Shown: positions 8,368 through 15,771 of the stretch, piece after piece
Numbering within the stretch: position 1 is the stretch's first letter
How the letters are laid out: each line of letters starts with the position of its first letter
Origin: a virus
Strand: one strand, 5' to 3'
IMG/VR virus record: IMGVR_UViG_3300049791_000049
Span: 1 to 41,640 of that record
Length of the DNA: 41,640 nt
Program-made: the position numbers and the translations under genes
The notes under the pieces: generated by a model
Databases searched by the model: none
Seen by the model: only the letters and a program-made list of their open reading frames with translations
Told to the model about the DNA's origin: nothing

Positions 8368-9083
8368 CGGCGTCCGTCCGGTCCGAGGCTGACCCCCGAC
8401 TCACCCTGCGGTGGCCTGCTCGGCTTGATGCCGAGCTCCTGGCGGACGTTCAGGTCCGCCATCGACAGGTCGGCTCGTTTCCCGCCGTACCGGCGGCGTT
8501 GACTCCAGGTCGCTGGTTGCCAGGCGTAGCCCATGGTGTGCGTTCCCCGGCCGTTGTGCCGGTCGAAGTCGCCACCGCATTCGCAGGCTTCGCCGACCAC
8601 CCACAGGTGCCCTTCTGGGCACTGCCAGAGCGTCCCTGGAGTCCACTGCTGCGGCAGTGGGCACTGATGGTCAGCCTTGCGCTTGGTCGGTTCGATGAAC
8701 CGGCCCTCCGGTGGGATGGCGCCGTAGCGTGGATCTGGTGGCCTGCCCGATCCCCTGATCGGCCGGGACGCGTCGGCGGTCACCGACGGGGTGGGGTCTC
8801 CGGCCGGGTGACTGACGGTCCACGGGCCATAGGCGACCGTCCGGTGGGCGAATCCGCCGCCGACGAGCCACTGCATCTGCTCCATACCTTCGTCGGGATC
8901 GTCGTGGAGTTCCATGTGGGCGGCGTTGTCCGGGTCCTCGCCGCCCGCGAACGTGGCCCACTGCTGGTAGGTCGGCCAGCCGTCACTGTTGACTCTGCCG
9001 GGTGAGTCGAACCGCGAGGGCGCGATGAACGGCTCCGGTGACGCCTCATCCCTGACGTATATGCCTTCTGGTATGTCGCTCAT
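8364..9083 (-). CDS. hypothetical protein with CxC-type zinc site
   Basis: 239 aa. Mostly polar, with WPTYQQWATFAGGE early and a Cys cluster CPEGHLW...CECGG around residues 165-183. I do not recognise a family. It overlaps the LuxR-type gene upstream and the Cys-rich HTH gene downstream by 4 bp each. Confidence 0.68.
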   Translation of the reverse strand: MSDIPEGIYVRDEASPEPFIAPSRFDSPGRVNSDGWPTYQQWATFAGGEDPDNAAHMELHDDPDEGMEQMQWLVGGGFAHRTVAYGPWTVSHPAGDPTPSVTADASRPIRGSGRPPDPRYGAIPPEGRFIEPTKRKADHQCPLPQQWTPGTLWQCPEGHLWVVGEACECGGDFDRHNGRGTHTMGYAWQPATWSQRRRYGGKRADLSMADLNVRQELGIKPSRPPQGESGVSLGPDGRR

Positions 9084-9460
9084 TTGAGGCTCTCCAGGGT
9101 TGTCCAGGCGAGGTATTCGGGTGGGTCGGTGACGCTGATGTCGCCGCAGTGCTCGGTGCCGTCGGTGCCTCGGATCCGGGTGTGGCCGGGTGGCACGTCA
9201 GCCCATGGGGTGCCGCACGGGCACAGGTCGCCGGTCATCTGCCGGGCGGCCACTATGGCGATCAGGTTCGCCCGGGACACGGCGCCGGTTTTCTCGTAGA
9301 TGTCGTTCAGATGCGTCTTCACCGTGGACAGCGACAGGAATAGTTGCTCGGCGATTTTCTCGTTCGACAGGCCGTCGCCGACGAGCTCGACGACCTGCCA
9401 CTGGCGGGCGGACAGCGGCATCCACGGTTTCGGCTGCCACGCACCCCGGGCCCGGGTCAC
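9080..9460 (-). CDS. stand-alone LuxR-type (GerE) HTH regulator
   Basis: 126 aa. Residues about 15-75 form a GerE HTH: LSARQWQVVELVGDGLSNEK, then IAEQLFLSLSTVKTHLNDIY and EKTGAVSRANL. These carry the typical LS-R-QV, NKEIA-like and TVK-H-- positions. There is no receiver or ligand domain, so it would act by dosage or with a partner. The C-terminus has CPCGTPW and a lone Cys, possibly a zinc site. GTG start at 9460 overlaps the Cro-like gene stop. Confidence 0.83.
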   Translation of the reverse strand: MTRARGAWQPKPWMPLSARQWQVVELVGDGLSNEKIAEQLFLSLSTVKTHLNDIYEKTGAVSRANLIAIVAARQMTGDLCPCGTPWADVPPGHTRIRGTDGTEHCGDISVTDPPEYLAWTTLESLK

Positions 9461-9786
9461 TGGGCATCTCCGATCAGGAGGCTGAGGGCGGCCATTGCCG
9501 CCTCGGAGGCGCGCAGTGCCGCAACGGTGCGCCGCACGTCGTCCGCCAACGGTGTTGCGAGAGCGCGAGTCCGGACGATGAACGCGTCGACGGGCAGTCC
9601 AGCCCAGTCGGCCAGGATGGCGAGGCTGTTGGCGTCGGGGTTCTTGCCCTGCCGGATGGCCCGGGTGACGGTCGACGGGTTGATCCCGGCCTGCTTGGCG
9701 GCCTGTCGGTCCGAGAGGCCCCGGGCGCTGATCACGGCGGCGATGGCCGCAGCGAAGGCGTGCGTGTCGAAGGCTGCGCGGTTCAC
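9457..9786 (-). CDS. Cro/C1-type HTH regulator
   Basis: 109 aa. Residues about 20-70 form a lambda-repressor-like HTH: LSDRQAAKQAGINPSTVTRA, then the linker IRQGKNPDANSL and the closing helix AILADWAGLPVDAF. It lacks a C-terminal peptidase or dimerisation domain of the LexA kind. Start GTG 9786, coupled to the tiny membrane gene upstream. It is next to the LuxR-type gene, so the two may form a regulatory pair for the end of the early phase. Confidence 0.83.
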   Translation of the reverse strand: MNRAAFDTHAFAAAIAAVISARGLSDRQAAKQAGINPSTVTRAIRQGKNPDANSLAILADWAGLPVDAFIVRTRALATPLADDVRRTVAALRASEAAMAALSLLIGDAQ

Positions 9787-9911
9787 ATCGACTCCCAGAC
9801 GTAGACGACGGCGAGCGCCAACAGCAGGATCCCGAGCCACGGCAGCCAGGGCATGGCAGCGAACGCGGCGATACCGACAGCGATACCGGTGTTGCGGTGG
9901 CGGCGGTTCAC
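9783..9911 (-). CDS. tiny membrane protein
   Basis: 42 aa, one long hydrophobic stretch from about residue 8 to 36 (GIAVGIAAFAAMPWLPWLGI and the following Leu/Ala/Val run). Basic N-terminus (RRHR). Start GTG 9911 overlaps the upstream stop, and its TGA overlaps the GTG of the Cro-like gene. This double coupling, with no leftover bases, is the main argument that it is real. Function unknown. Confidence 0.62.
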   Translation of the reverse strand: MNRRHRNTGIAVGIAAFAAMPWLPWLGILLLALAVVYVWESM

Positions 9912-10534
9912 GCCCTCACCTCACTGACGACCTCGACGGACACCGGGACCGGCGGCGGAACGACAGGCGGGTGACCGAACACGATCTGGTGCGACTCGCG
10001 GCCGTCAAGGTCGTCGATGAAGTACGCCTGGCAGCGGGCACAGCTCGCGCCACCTCGGCCGTCGACCGGCTTCAACTCCTCGGGCTGGGCGAAGTCGCGG
10101 CGGTCCGACTTCGGGGTCACCCGGCGGTGCCGCTCGGCCACGGCGGTGATCTCAACCGGCGGCGGCGCGGGCTGCATCGGCGTTGCGTCGATCTCGGTCT
10201 CGGCCAGGCGCTCGGCGGCGCATGCACGGCAGTTCCTGGCCAGCTCGTGTTCGTGGCCGACCCGATCGCAGGCTGATTCGCGGCCGGGCCCGGGGGTTTG
10301 GGTCTGCTGGCGGGTGGCCGTGGCGACGGCCTGCCACCACGGGCCGTGCTCCAGCAGCAGCCGCAGCGTCTGGTTCTGTTCGTCCATGGCGACGCACATC
10401 ATGGCGATGGCGACGTCGGCGTAGGCCCTGGTGGCGAGGTTCTTCGCTAGGAATGCCCGGATGCTGCGGTGATTCCAGTCTGGGCGGGCGGCGGCGGCGA
10501 TGTCGGCTAGGCGGGTCAGTTCGCGATCATTCAT
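9908..10534 (-). CDS. hypothetical Cys-containing protein, first gene after the origin-like gap
   Basis: 208 aa. The N-terminus has a helical region with WNHRSIRAFLAKNLA. CRACAAERLAETEID lies in the middle and CARCQAYFID in the C-terminal third, giving two CxxC pairs. Family not recognised. I chose ATG 10534 (MNDREL) over a TTG at 10552. It directly follows a 216-bp repeat-rich gap, from which it may have its own promoter. Confidence 0.68.
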   Translation of the reverse strand: MNDRELTRLADIAAAARPDWNHRSIRAFLAKNLATRAYADVAIAMMCVAMDEQNQTLRLLLEHGPWWQAVATATRQQTQTPGPGRESACDRVGHEHELARNCRACAAERLAETEIDATPMQPAPPPVEITAVAERHRRVTPKSDRRDFAQPEELKPVDGRGGASCARCQAYFIDDLDGRESHQIVFGHPPVVPPPVPVSVEVVSEVRA

Positions 10535-10750
10535 TTTTCGGCCAATCGTCAATCGTTCGAGCGCCGCGCGTCACCAAAGTGACGATTGACGCTTGAGCCA
10601 GCCACAAGAAGTTCTTAAGGACGGGTCGGGTCGGGTTTGGTCGGGTCGGGGGCGGCGTTACGAACGCGATTGAAACGCCGTTGCAGGAGCGCGTTTCCGC
10701 TGGCGCAAACCGGACATCAGCCTTCGCATGAAACGCTGTTACTGGCAGCG
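10535..10750. other. repeat-rich non-coding region, candidate replication origin or operator
   Basis: 216 bases with several ordered elements. There is a 10-bp inverted repeat (10547-10556 with 10582-10591) and a tandem 7-bp direct repeat CAATCGT (10543-10556). A CGTCAC-CAAA-GTGACG hairpin lies at 10569-10584. A G-run array GGGTC occurs near 10621-10652. Two direct copies of GAAACGCyGTTrC (about 10673 and 10730) and an inverted GCGTTTC complete the set. It sits directly downstream of a winged-helix replication-type gene, a usual place for a phage origin. Confidence 0.45.
10547..10591. repeat. inverted repeat with nested hairpin
   Basis: Arms CGTCAATCGT (10547-10556) and ACGATTGACG (10582-10591), perfect over 10 bp. 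The 6-bp hairpin CGTCAC/GTGACG (10569-10574, 10579-10584) overlaps the right arm. The left arm is part of a tandem CAATCGT repeat. This arrangement suggests a protein-binding site upstream of the 10534 start. Confidence 0.55.
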
Positions 10751-10752
10751 TT
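10732..10752 (-). terminator. small hairpin at the end of the winged-helix gene
   Basis: A perfect 7-bp inverted repeat AACGCTG (10732-10738) and CAGCGTT (10746-10752), with a 7-nt loop, overlaps the TAA stop of the upstream gene. It could attenuate leftward transcription. Without a T-run it is only a candidate. Confidence 0.3.
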
Positions 10753-11095
10753 ACCCACCGTCTTTCAGCGCCTGTTCCTCCCGCCATTTCTGCAATCTCT
10801 TGGCGTTCGATTCGCGTTTCGCTTCGACCTGCGCGCGGGTCGGATTTCGGCCCGGTCCTGACCAGTCGTGGAACTGGTAGCCGTTGCCGTCCGGGATCCA
10901 CAGGCCGGCGTCCACGAGCCGTCCGGCCTCCTTCGCGGTCCCCAGCTGGCGGGCCAGGTTCTCGGGGATGAAGCCGTCGGTGAGTTGCTGGGACGACCAG
11001 GACCCGGACCGGACCCAGAGCCCGCAGGCTGCGTTGCCGGCGGCGAGAGTCTTGGAGTGGAAAGCGAATCCGTCGTCCACCTTGAACCACGTCAT
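10751..11095 (-). CDS. winged-helix replication-type DNA-binding protein
   Basis: 114 aa. Opens MTWFKVDDGFAFHSKTLA and continues with ACGLWVRSGSWSSQQLTDGF, LVDAGLW and YQFHDW. This pattern is shared by actinophage and Streptomyces prophage proteins that resemble the N-terminal domain of phage replisome organisers. The last 25 residues are basic (AKRESNAKRLQKWREEQ). It probably binds DNA near the adjacent repeat-rich gap, an inference from position. ATG 11095 has GAGGTG upstream. Short compared with complete replication initiators. Confidence 0.72.
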   Translation of the reverse strand: MTWFKVDDGFAFHSKTLAAGNAACGLWVRSGSWSSQQLTDGFIPENLARQLGTAKEAGRLVDAGLWIPDGNGYQFHDWSGPGRNPTRAQVEAKRESNAKRLQKWREEQALKDGG

Positions 11096-11125
11096 GCGGC
11101 AACACCTCTTTCGTGCGTCGGGGAG

Positions 11126-11578
11126 TCACCGGGGAACCTCGGATCGTTGCGCCGTCCACAGGTCCGGGTTTTCGGGTGCGCTGCGGCGCGACCCCTTCAC
11201 TGAGGTGAGGGCGTTCGCGGTGCGGGCGAGGATCCGCCTCGCCGGGGGTTGCCCTTTCCAGGGCACCCCGTACATCAGCCGGCGGACGGTGTCCCGGGCG
11301 ATCCCGGCTTCTTTGGCGATGGCCTGTAGGTCTTTGGACCAGAGCAGGTCGTATACGTAGGTGCGTACGGGTTCTGCGTCGACGTAGGAAGCCCACCGCC
11401 CGTAGGACATCTGTTCGCGGCGGTTCCGGTCGTAGTTGAGGCTGGCGGCTGAGCAGGGGGCGCACCGGCACCGGTCCTGCTTGTACCGCTGGAGGGTGCC
11501 GTGTTGGTGGTTGGCGCGGGGGTGGTGGCAGGGGCGTGCTGCGGGGCTGTCCTGCAGCAGCTCGTCGGCGGCCGTCAC
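11126..11578 (-). CDS. HTH protein with Cys/His-rich N-terminus
   Basis: 150 aa. Residues 15-45 hold a CHHPRANHQHGTLQRYK and CRCAPC cluster that could bind zinc. Around residues 80-105, LQAIAKEAGIARDTVRRLMY is a clear helix-turn-helix. Probable DNA-binding regulator; similar proteins occur in many actinophages. GTG start at 11578 overlaps the previous stop. A 30-bp gap separates it from the winged-helix gene. Confidence 0.72.
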   Translation of the reverse strand: MTAADELLQDSPAARPCHHPRANHQHGTLQRYKQDRCRCAPCSAASLNYDRNRREQMSYGRWASYVDAEPVRTYVYDLLWSKDLQAIAKEAGIARDTVRRLMYGVPWKGQPPARRILARTANALTSVKGSRRSAPENPDLWTAQRSEVPR

Positions 11579-11946
11579 GCTGCCACCCGCATGCCGGCGG
11601 CGCGCTGGATGTCGGCGCGGTCGCGGACCACGAGGGTGCCGTCAGGGTTGAGGGTGACGGCCAGGCGGACGCCTTTGACGGGGACGGCTTTCCGGCAGTC
11701 GCAGCCGCGCACCTCGCATGCCCAGCGACAGATCGAGTGGACGATCTGGTGGTGCTGGCAGGTGCGGCAGGCCCCGGGCGCTTCGGTTGGCATGGTGCCT
11801 CCCGAGCATCCTGTCTCCTGCTCTTCGACGCATGCCTGGATGGCGAGTAGGTCGATGAGGTCGGGGGCGAAGTTCGGCCAGCCGGCAGCGGAGTAGGGCA
11901 GCATCCAGTAGCCGCGGTCAGCGAGCGCGCGCTGGTCGAGGATCAC
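11575..11946 (-). CDS. hypothetical Cys-rich protein
   Basis: 123 aa. It has a cysteine cluster in the middle (CRTCQHH, then CRWACEVRGCDCRK), followed by a beta hairpin-like VRLAVTLNPDGTLVVRDR. Unknown family; a zinc-binding small protein. Start is the GTG at 11946, which overlaps the upstream stop (GTGA); an in-frame start at 11988 would run into the upstream gene. Confidence 0.66.
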   Translation of the reverse strand: MILDQRALADRGYWMLPYSAAGWPNFAPDLIDLLAIQACVEEQETGCSGGTMPTEAPGACRTCQHHQIVHSICRWACEVRGCDCRKAVPVKGVRLAVTLNPDGTLVVRDRADIQRAAGMRVAA

Positions 11947-12185
11947 AGCATCTGCCCGACGGGCACGGTGGTGATGGGCCGCACGCATTCAGCACACCCG
12001 TCGCATCCGCCGAGTTCGGGGATGTCGTCGGGGGTCATGCCCGAACCGAGGACGGTGAAGGATCGTCCGGCGAGGGTGCGGGCGGCTGCGGTTGCGGCGC
12101 GTGCGTCGGCGCATTCGATGGTTTCGTCGTCGTCGAGTAGGTATTTGAGTAGGCGCTGGGTGGCGGTCGCGGTGTCGACGTTCAC
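11943..12185 (-). CDS. hypothetical protein, 80 aa
   Basis: 80 aa, acidic N-terminus (MNVDTATATQRLLKYLLDDD), then a helical Ala-rich part and a CDGCAEC motif near the C-terminus. No family recognised. GTG start 12185 overlaps the upstream stop and its own stop overlaps the downstream GTG, so it belongs to the coupled early operon. Confidence 0.66.
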   Translation of the reverse strand: MNVDTATATQRLLKYLLDDDETIECADARAATAAARTLAGRSFTVLGSGMTPDDIPELGGCDGCAECVRPITTVPVGQML

Positions 12186-12526
12186 GCTGTCCTCCTGAGT
12201 CGTTCGATGTGGTGCGCCGAGTCACAGCACGGGTGGTCTGTCCACCGTTCGAGTAGGGCGAGTTCGCGGTCCATCGGCAGGGTGCAGCGTGCGCAGGGCG
12301 GCCCGGGTCTGGGCTTGGCGGGGCATTCGTGTTTGCGGTATGCGTCGCCTTCGTAGGGCATTTCGGGCCCGGTGAGGACTTGGGCGCGGATGCTGCCGTT
12401 GTCGCGGGTGATGATGATGTGGTTGCCGTCGGGGCGTGGGCTCGGGTCGAGGTCGCGGACAATGGTCCCGATCGTGATGACTCGGCGCACCTCCGCGCCG
12501 CACTTCGAGCACACGTCCCCGGCCAT
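12182..12526 (-). CDS. zinc-binding hypothetical protein
   Basis: 114 aa. It opens MAGDVCSKCGAEVRRV, a zinc-knuckle, and later has CPAKPRPGPPCARCTLP, then CCDSAHH. There are probably two zinc sites. A short beta segment (HIIITRDNGSI) lies between. ATG 12526 overlaps the methyltransferase stop as TGATG. Function unknown. Confidence 0.67.
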   Translation of the reverse strand: MAGDVCSKCGAEVRRVITIGTIVRDLDPSPRPDGNHIIITRDNGSIRAQVLTGPEMPYEGDAYRKHECPAKPRPGPPCARCTLPMDRELALLERWTDHPCCDSAHHIERLRRTA

Positions 12527-13281
12527 CAGGCGTTCGTCCCCGCGAGGTCGAGTGGCTGGTTAGCGAGTCGCCGGGCAGCGAGTTCGCATTGTTCTTCGCG
12601 CATCTCGATGCCGACGGCGCGCATCCCGAGGTTCCGGGCCGCCACGAGGGTGGAGCAGGAGCCGGCGAACGGGTCGAGGACCAGCCCGCCCGGCGGGCAC
12701 CCGTAGGCAATCAGCGGGGTGAGAATCGCCTCTGGCTTCTCGGTCTCGTTGATCGTGCCCCGACGCCACATATTTGGCGCCTTGATCACTGACCTGGTCA
12801 GCCGGGTTCCGTCGTCGGACCACCCGCGTGACCCGATGGCGCCGAGGTGTGGCGGCTGACCTCGACCGCTGTTCGCCGCCGTGAACCAATCGACCTTGAC
12901 GCGAGGCGTCTCATGGCGGACGTCAGCCCAGGAGCCTCGATACCAGTGCACCGCGTGCTCGTGGACCCGCTTGAACCGGTCCACGGCCATCCCGGATCCG
13001 TTCTGCTTCTCCCACACGACGTCTTGGGAGAGCTTCCAGTCGGCGAACTCGTCGCGCCGCTCGAGGAACATCCGCATCGACCCGAAGCACCACATGCTCG
13101 CTCCGTGCTCGGTGAGTAAGGCGGGCCAGTCGTCCGGCCACCGGTCCCAGGCGAGCGCTGTTTCGGCGTACGGCGGGTCGGCGACGATCAGGTCAGCGCG
13201 GACGTCCAGGTCGGGGAGCACGTCCTCGAGGCGGCCCTGGTACAGGGTCACCTGGTCGTCCTGGTAGTAGGGCGCGGCCAT
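12526..13281 (-). CDS. site-specific DNA methyltransferase (N4-C or N6-A type)
   Basis: 251 aa. Transfers methyl groups from AdoMet to DNA bases. The catalytic motif IV, DLIVADPPYAE, is at about residues 31-41. The AdoMet motif I, LVLDPFAGSCSTL, is at about 203-215, followed by AVGIEMREEQCELAARRL. The order IV before I is the beta-class arrangement. MTFCF-like WCFGSMRMF lies between. No restriction enzyme gene is near, so it is an orphan enzyme that probably protects phage DNA from host restriction. Start MAAPYYQDD at ATG 13281 overlaps the previous stop. Confidence 0.9.
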   Translation of the reverse strand: MAAPYYQDDQVTLYQGRLEDVLPDLDVRADLIVADPPYAETALAWDRWPDDWPALLTEHGASMWCFGSMRMFLERRDEFADWKLSQDVVWEKQNGSGMAVDRFKRVHEHAVHWYRGSWADVRHETPRVKVDWFTAANSGRGQPPHLGAIGSRGWSDDGTRLTRSVIKAPNMWRRGTINETEKPEAILTPLIAYGCPPGGLVLDPFAGSCSTLVAARNLGMRAVGIEMREEQCELAARRLANQPLDLAGTNA

Positions 13282-13913
13282 CAGATCGAGTGGTTGTGGG
13301 GTCGGGTGTTGCGGGCGCCTACCGATTCGTCGCGGCAGCCGGGGCAGCGCGCTGGTGCTGTGGTGGGGATCGGCCCGGGCGGCGGGACGTCGTCGGGGTT
13401 GTTGACGATCTGGACGCGCGGTTTTGTGAGTTGCTCGCGGAACCACTCGGCCGTGTGGACTAGGTCGGCACGACTGTCGTCGTCAGTGCACCTCGATGCG
13501 GCCAACTGGAGCGCGTCCCGCCACACCTGATAGTCGGTCGGCCCGGTGGTCTCCAGCGCGGCCGTGACGGGTTCGGCGGCCATCGCTTCGAAGGCCTGAT
13601 GGATGTGTCGGTAGATGCGGTCTGTGCGGGCTTCGACTGCGAGGGCACTCTTGGCGTTGAGGTCGGTGAGTCGTTGTTCCATGCGGAGGACGACGTCGAC
13701 CAGCCCATCGAACCGCTTCTCGATGCGTGTCTGCGGCTCCAGGGGCATGCCGTCGGCGTCGGTGAGGTGGGGCAGGGCGGCCTCGATTGCGGCGCGCATG
13801 GCGTCGATCTGGGCGTCCGTGAACGTGATCAGGGACAGCGAGAGGCGGTTGAACCATGCCTTCAGGGCGGCGGCGGTGGCGGCCGGATCGATCGGCGGGT
13901 CGTAGTCGACCAT
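13281..13913 (-). CDS. hypothetical protein with C-terminal CxxC
   Basis: 210 aa. A long helical region runs from about residue 15 to 150 (IDAMRAAIEAALPHL, RFDGLVDVVLRMEQRLTDL), probably coiled coil in part. The tail is Pro-rich and carries CPGCRDE. I do not recognise it. Coupled by TGATG to the methyltransferase and to the small gene upstream. Confidence 0.68.
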   Translation of the reverse strand: MVDYDPPIDPAATAAALKAWFNRLSLSLITFTDAQIDAMRAAIEAALPHLTDADGMPLEPQTRIEKRFDGLVDVVLRMEQRLTDLNAKSALAVEARTDRIYRHIHQAFEAMAAEPVTAALETTGPTDYQVWRDALQLAASRCTDDDSRADLVHTAEWFREQLTKPRVQIVNNPDDVPPPGPIPTTAPARCPGCRDESVGARNTRPHNHSI

Positions 13914-14038
13914 CAGCGTGCCTCCTTACAGGCGGTGCACCACTGCTCGTAGGACAGGGCCAGGGCTTCGCAGCCATGGGCGCACATCTCGTCCCAGTAG
14001 GCCTGGTAGTGCTCGCGATCGAGCACGGCGGCGGTCAT
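13913..14038 (-). CDS. tiny zinc-knuckle protein
   Basis: 41 aa, too short for most gene callers. It has four cysteines and a histidine spaced like a treble-clef knuckle (CAHGC about residues 20-24, then C..C about 34-37). ATG 14038 overlaps the upstream stop (ATGA) and the TGA overlaps the next ATG (TGATG). It fills the otherwise empty gap exactly, which supports it. Confidence 0.6.
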   Translation of the reverse strand: MTAAVLDREHYQAYWDEMCAHGCEALALSYEQWCTACKEAR

Positions 14039-14235
14039 GACTGCTCCTGGAGAATGGCTGTGTAGAAGGCGATCTGGACGCCCTCCGAGTCGAACACCCG
14101 GACCCGCAGCTCGTCGACGTCGGGCGCGAACACGGCCCGTACGTACAGCCCCTGCGGGTTGGCTTCGTCGAGGGGCTGCCCGTCGTTCTGGCAGAGGAAC
14201 GCGCCGACCTGCTCGACGACCGTCCGGGCGCTCAC
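14035..14235 (-). CDS. hypothetical protein, 66 aa
   Basis: 66 aa, mixed alpha/beta (GLYVRAVFAPDVDELRVRVF), no known motif. GTG start 14235 overlaps the stop of the clamp gene. Family not recognised. Confidence 0.63.
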   Translation of the reverse strand: MSARTVVEQVGAFLCQNDGQPLDEANPQGLYVRAVFAPDVDELRVRVFDSEGVQIAFYTAILQEQS

Positions 14236-14990
14236 GCGCTCGCCAGCGTTCGCGGCTTCAAGTCGAACAGCCAGTCCGTCGTGAACTTGCTGTCACGCTG
14301 CGTGCCCTCGTCGCCGCGCATCGACGAGATGGTCCCCACGAACTGGGAACCGCACTCGACGACGAAACCCAGGGCCGCCTCAGATGTCCCAGTCGCGCGG
14401 AGCCGCAGAGGTGCCCCGTACTGGGTGCCCGCCGCCTTGAACAGGTCGATCAGTTTCCCGTCCTGCTTCAACGTCTTCGCCCGCTCCGACTCCCCGGCCG
14501 CTTCGGCCAGGGCGCGGCCGGTGATCTCGATGACGTCGGGGAACAACTCGTGCGGGTCCGTGTACGGGAAGGTGAGGCGTTCGCCGGCTGAGTTGAGGCC
14601 GCCGATGTTCTCGAACTCGACCTCGTCCTTGGTGTCGACGGTGATGGCGGTGAGGAGGTCCGCGCCTTCGTCGTCGCCGTCCGCTTTGGCGGAGAACGCC
14701 TGGTTGATCAGGAGCACCTGCCGGGGTTGGAGGTCGACGACGAGGGGCCCGTCGTCGGGTTCCCAGAGGTTGCCGCGGCTGTCGTCGACGTAGGACATTT
14801 TCGCGAGGGCGGTGGTGGTGCCTTGGGTGGCGGCGGCGTAGAGCTTTCCGTTGGCGAGGGTGAGGCGGACCCGGTGGAGGGCGATGTCGTCGTCTTTCTT
14901 GGTGCGTTTGCGGTGGGGGAACACTGAGGCGAGGGCGGCCCTGAGTTCGGGGGTCCGCACTTTCACGGTGGCTTTCGTGGTCACAGACAT
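14232..14990 (-). CDS. sliding-clamp-like (DNA polymerase III beta) protein
   Basis: 252 aa. Resembles the phage clamp-like proteins of actinophages. It has an N-terminal helix VRTPELRAALASVFPHR, beta segments such as ALHRVRLTLANGKLYAAATQ, and a late FVVECGSQFVGTISSMRGDE like the clamp terminal strand. At 252 aa it is shorter than bacterial DnaN (about 370 aa), so it would have two rather than three domains, or it belongs to a related regulatory family. It could tether the host polymerase or modulate transcription. ATG 14990 lies inside the RuvC-like gene end (10-bp overlap). Confidence 0.65.
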   Translation of the reverse strand: MSVTTKATVKVRTPELRAALASVFPHRKRTKKDDDIALHRVRLTLANGKLYAAATQGTTTALAKMSYVDDSRGNLWEPDDGPLVVDLQPRQVLLINQAFSAKADGDDEGADLLTAITVDTKDEVEFENIGGLNSAGERLTFPYTDPHELFPDVIEITGRALAEAAGESERAKTLKQDGKLIDLFKAAGTQYGAPLRLRATGTSEAALGFVVECGSQFVGTISSMRGDEGTQRDSKFTTDWLFDLKPRTLASA

Positions 14991-15562
14991 GGGAGCCCTT
15001 CTGGTAGGTGGAGTTTCGCGAGGGAGGTGAGGTTCTTGGCGGGGATGTCGGGGTCGGCGGGGTGGCCGAGCATGCGTAGGCCGATGGCGGCGAGGATCAC
15101 GGCGTCCGCTTCGTCGGAGGTTCGGACGGCGATGCCGCCGCGCATCAGATACCGCTCGTTCACGGCCGAGGTCACCATCCGTTTGGTGACTTTCGTTGCC
15201 CCGCGGCTGGACCCGGACCCGGTGGCGTACCGCTTCAACGACAGGGGCGGTACTTCCATGACCGGCATCGTGTTGGCCAACAGCCGGCTGACGATCCGCC
15301 ACCAGTTCCCTGAGATGTCGTGCGCGCCCTGGATGCTGCCCATGCTTGGGCCTTCGACGACGATCAGGGTCGGGCATTCGGGGCGCAGGACCAGTTGTGC
15401 GACGGCGTCCTCGATGTACTTGAGGCGATGGTGGCGTTGCAGCAGGGTCGGGTGCTCTTGGGGGTCGGTGCCGATCCGGGCGGTCGTGAACGTCTCCCGG
15501 GTGTCTGTCCAGTCGGCGTACCCGGTTCCGGCTATGGAGATGTCCAGCCCGATGACCCTCAT
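14981..15562 (-). CDS. RuvC-like Holliday-junction nuclease
   Basis: 193 aa. RNase H-fold nuclease. The acidic signature is intact: GLDISIAGTGYADW at residues 4-17 (first Asp), LIVVEGPSMGS about residue 70 (Glu), and TSDEADAVILAAIGLRML near residue 150 (Asp pair). The length and motifs fit RuvC-like resolvases encoded by phages. It could resolve branched DNA from recombination-dependent replication before packaging. Start ATG 15562 (MRVIGLD) overlaps the upstream stop by 4 bp. Confidence 0.85.
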   Translation of the reverse strand: MRVIGLDISIAGTGYADWTDTRETFTTARIGTDPQEHPTLLQRHHRLKYIEDAVAQLVLRPECPTLIVVEGPSMGSIQGAHDISGNWWRIVSRLLANTMPVMEVPPLSLKRYATGSGSSRGATKVTKRMVTSAVNERYLMRGGIAVRTSDEADAVILAAIGLRMLGHPADPDIPAKNLTSLAKLHLPEGLPCL

Positions 15563-15771
15563 CGCGGGTTCTCCTTGAACCAGGTGGCGGCTTCGGTTTT
15601 CGCGGCTTCGTGTTCGGCGGCCGAGTCGCGGAAGTGTTTCTGTCGGCGTCCCCAGGCTTGGAGGATCGCGAGGCGCATCCGGGATGGGAGGCGCCGCCAG
15701 CAGGTGCCGCACGCGTACATGGCGGGCCGGGGGACGTCTGTCCCGCAGCCGGGGCACGGGTGGCCGCTCAT
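15559..15771 (-). CDS. small zinc-ribbon protein
   Basis: 70 aa. The N-terminal MSGHPCPGCGTDVPRPAMYA is followed by CGTCWRRLP, so four cysteines form a zinc ribbon over residues 6-26. The rest is a basic amphipathic helix. Start ATG 15771, coupled by ATGA on both sides. Possibly a nucleic-acid-binding helper of the RuvC-like enzyme; inference from position only. Confidence 0.72.
   Translation of the reverse strand: MSGHPCPGCGTDVPRPAMYACGTCWRRLPSRMRLAILQAWGRRQKHFRDSAAEHEAAKTEAATWFKENPR

Noticed and set aside
10637-10861. Plus-strand frame in the origin-like gap
   Set aside because: No ribosome site, weak codon use, and it overlaps the winged-helix gene.
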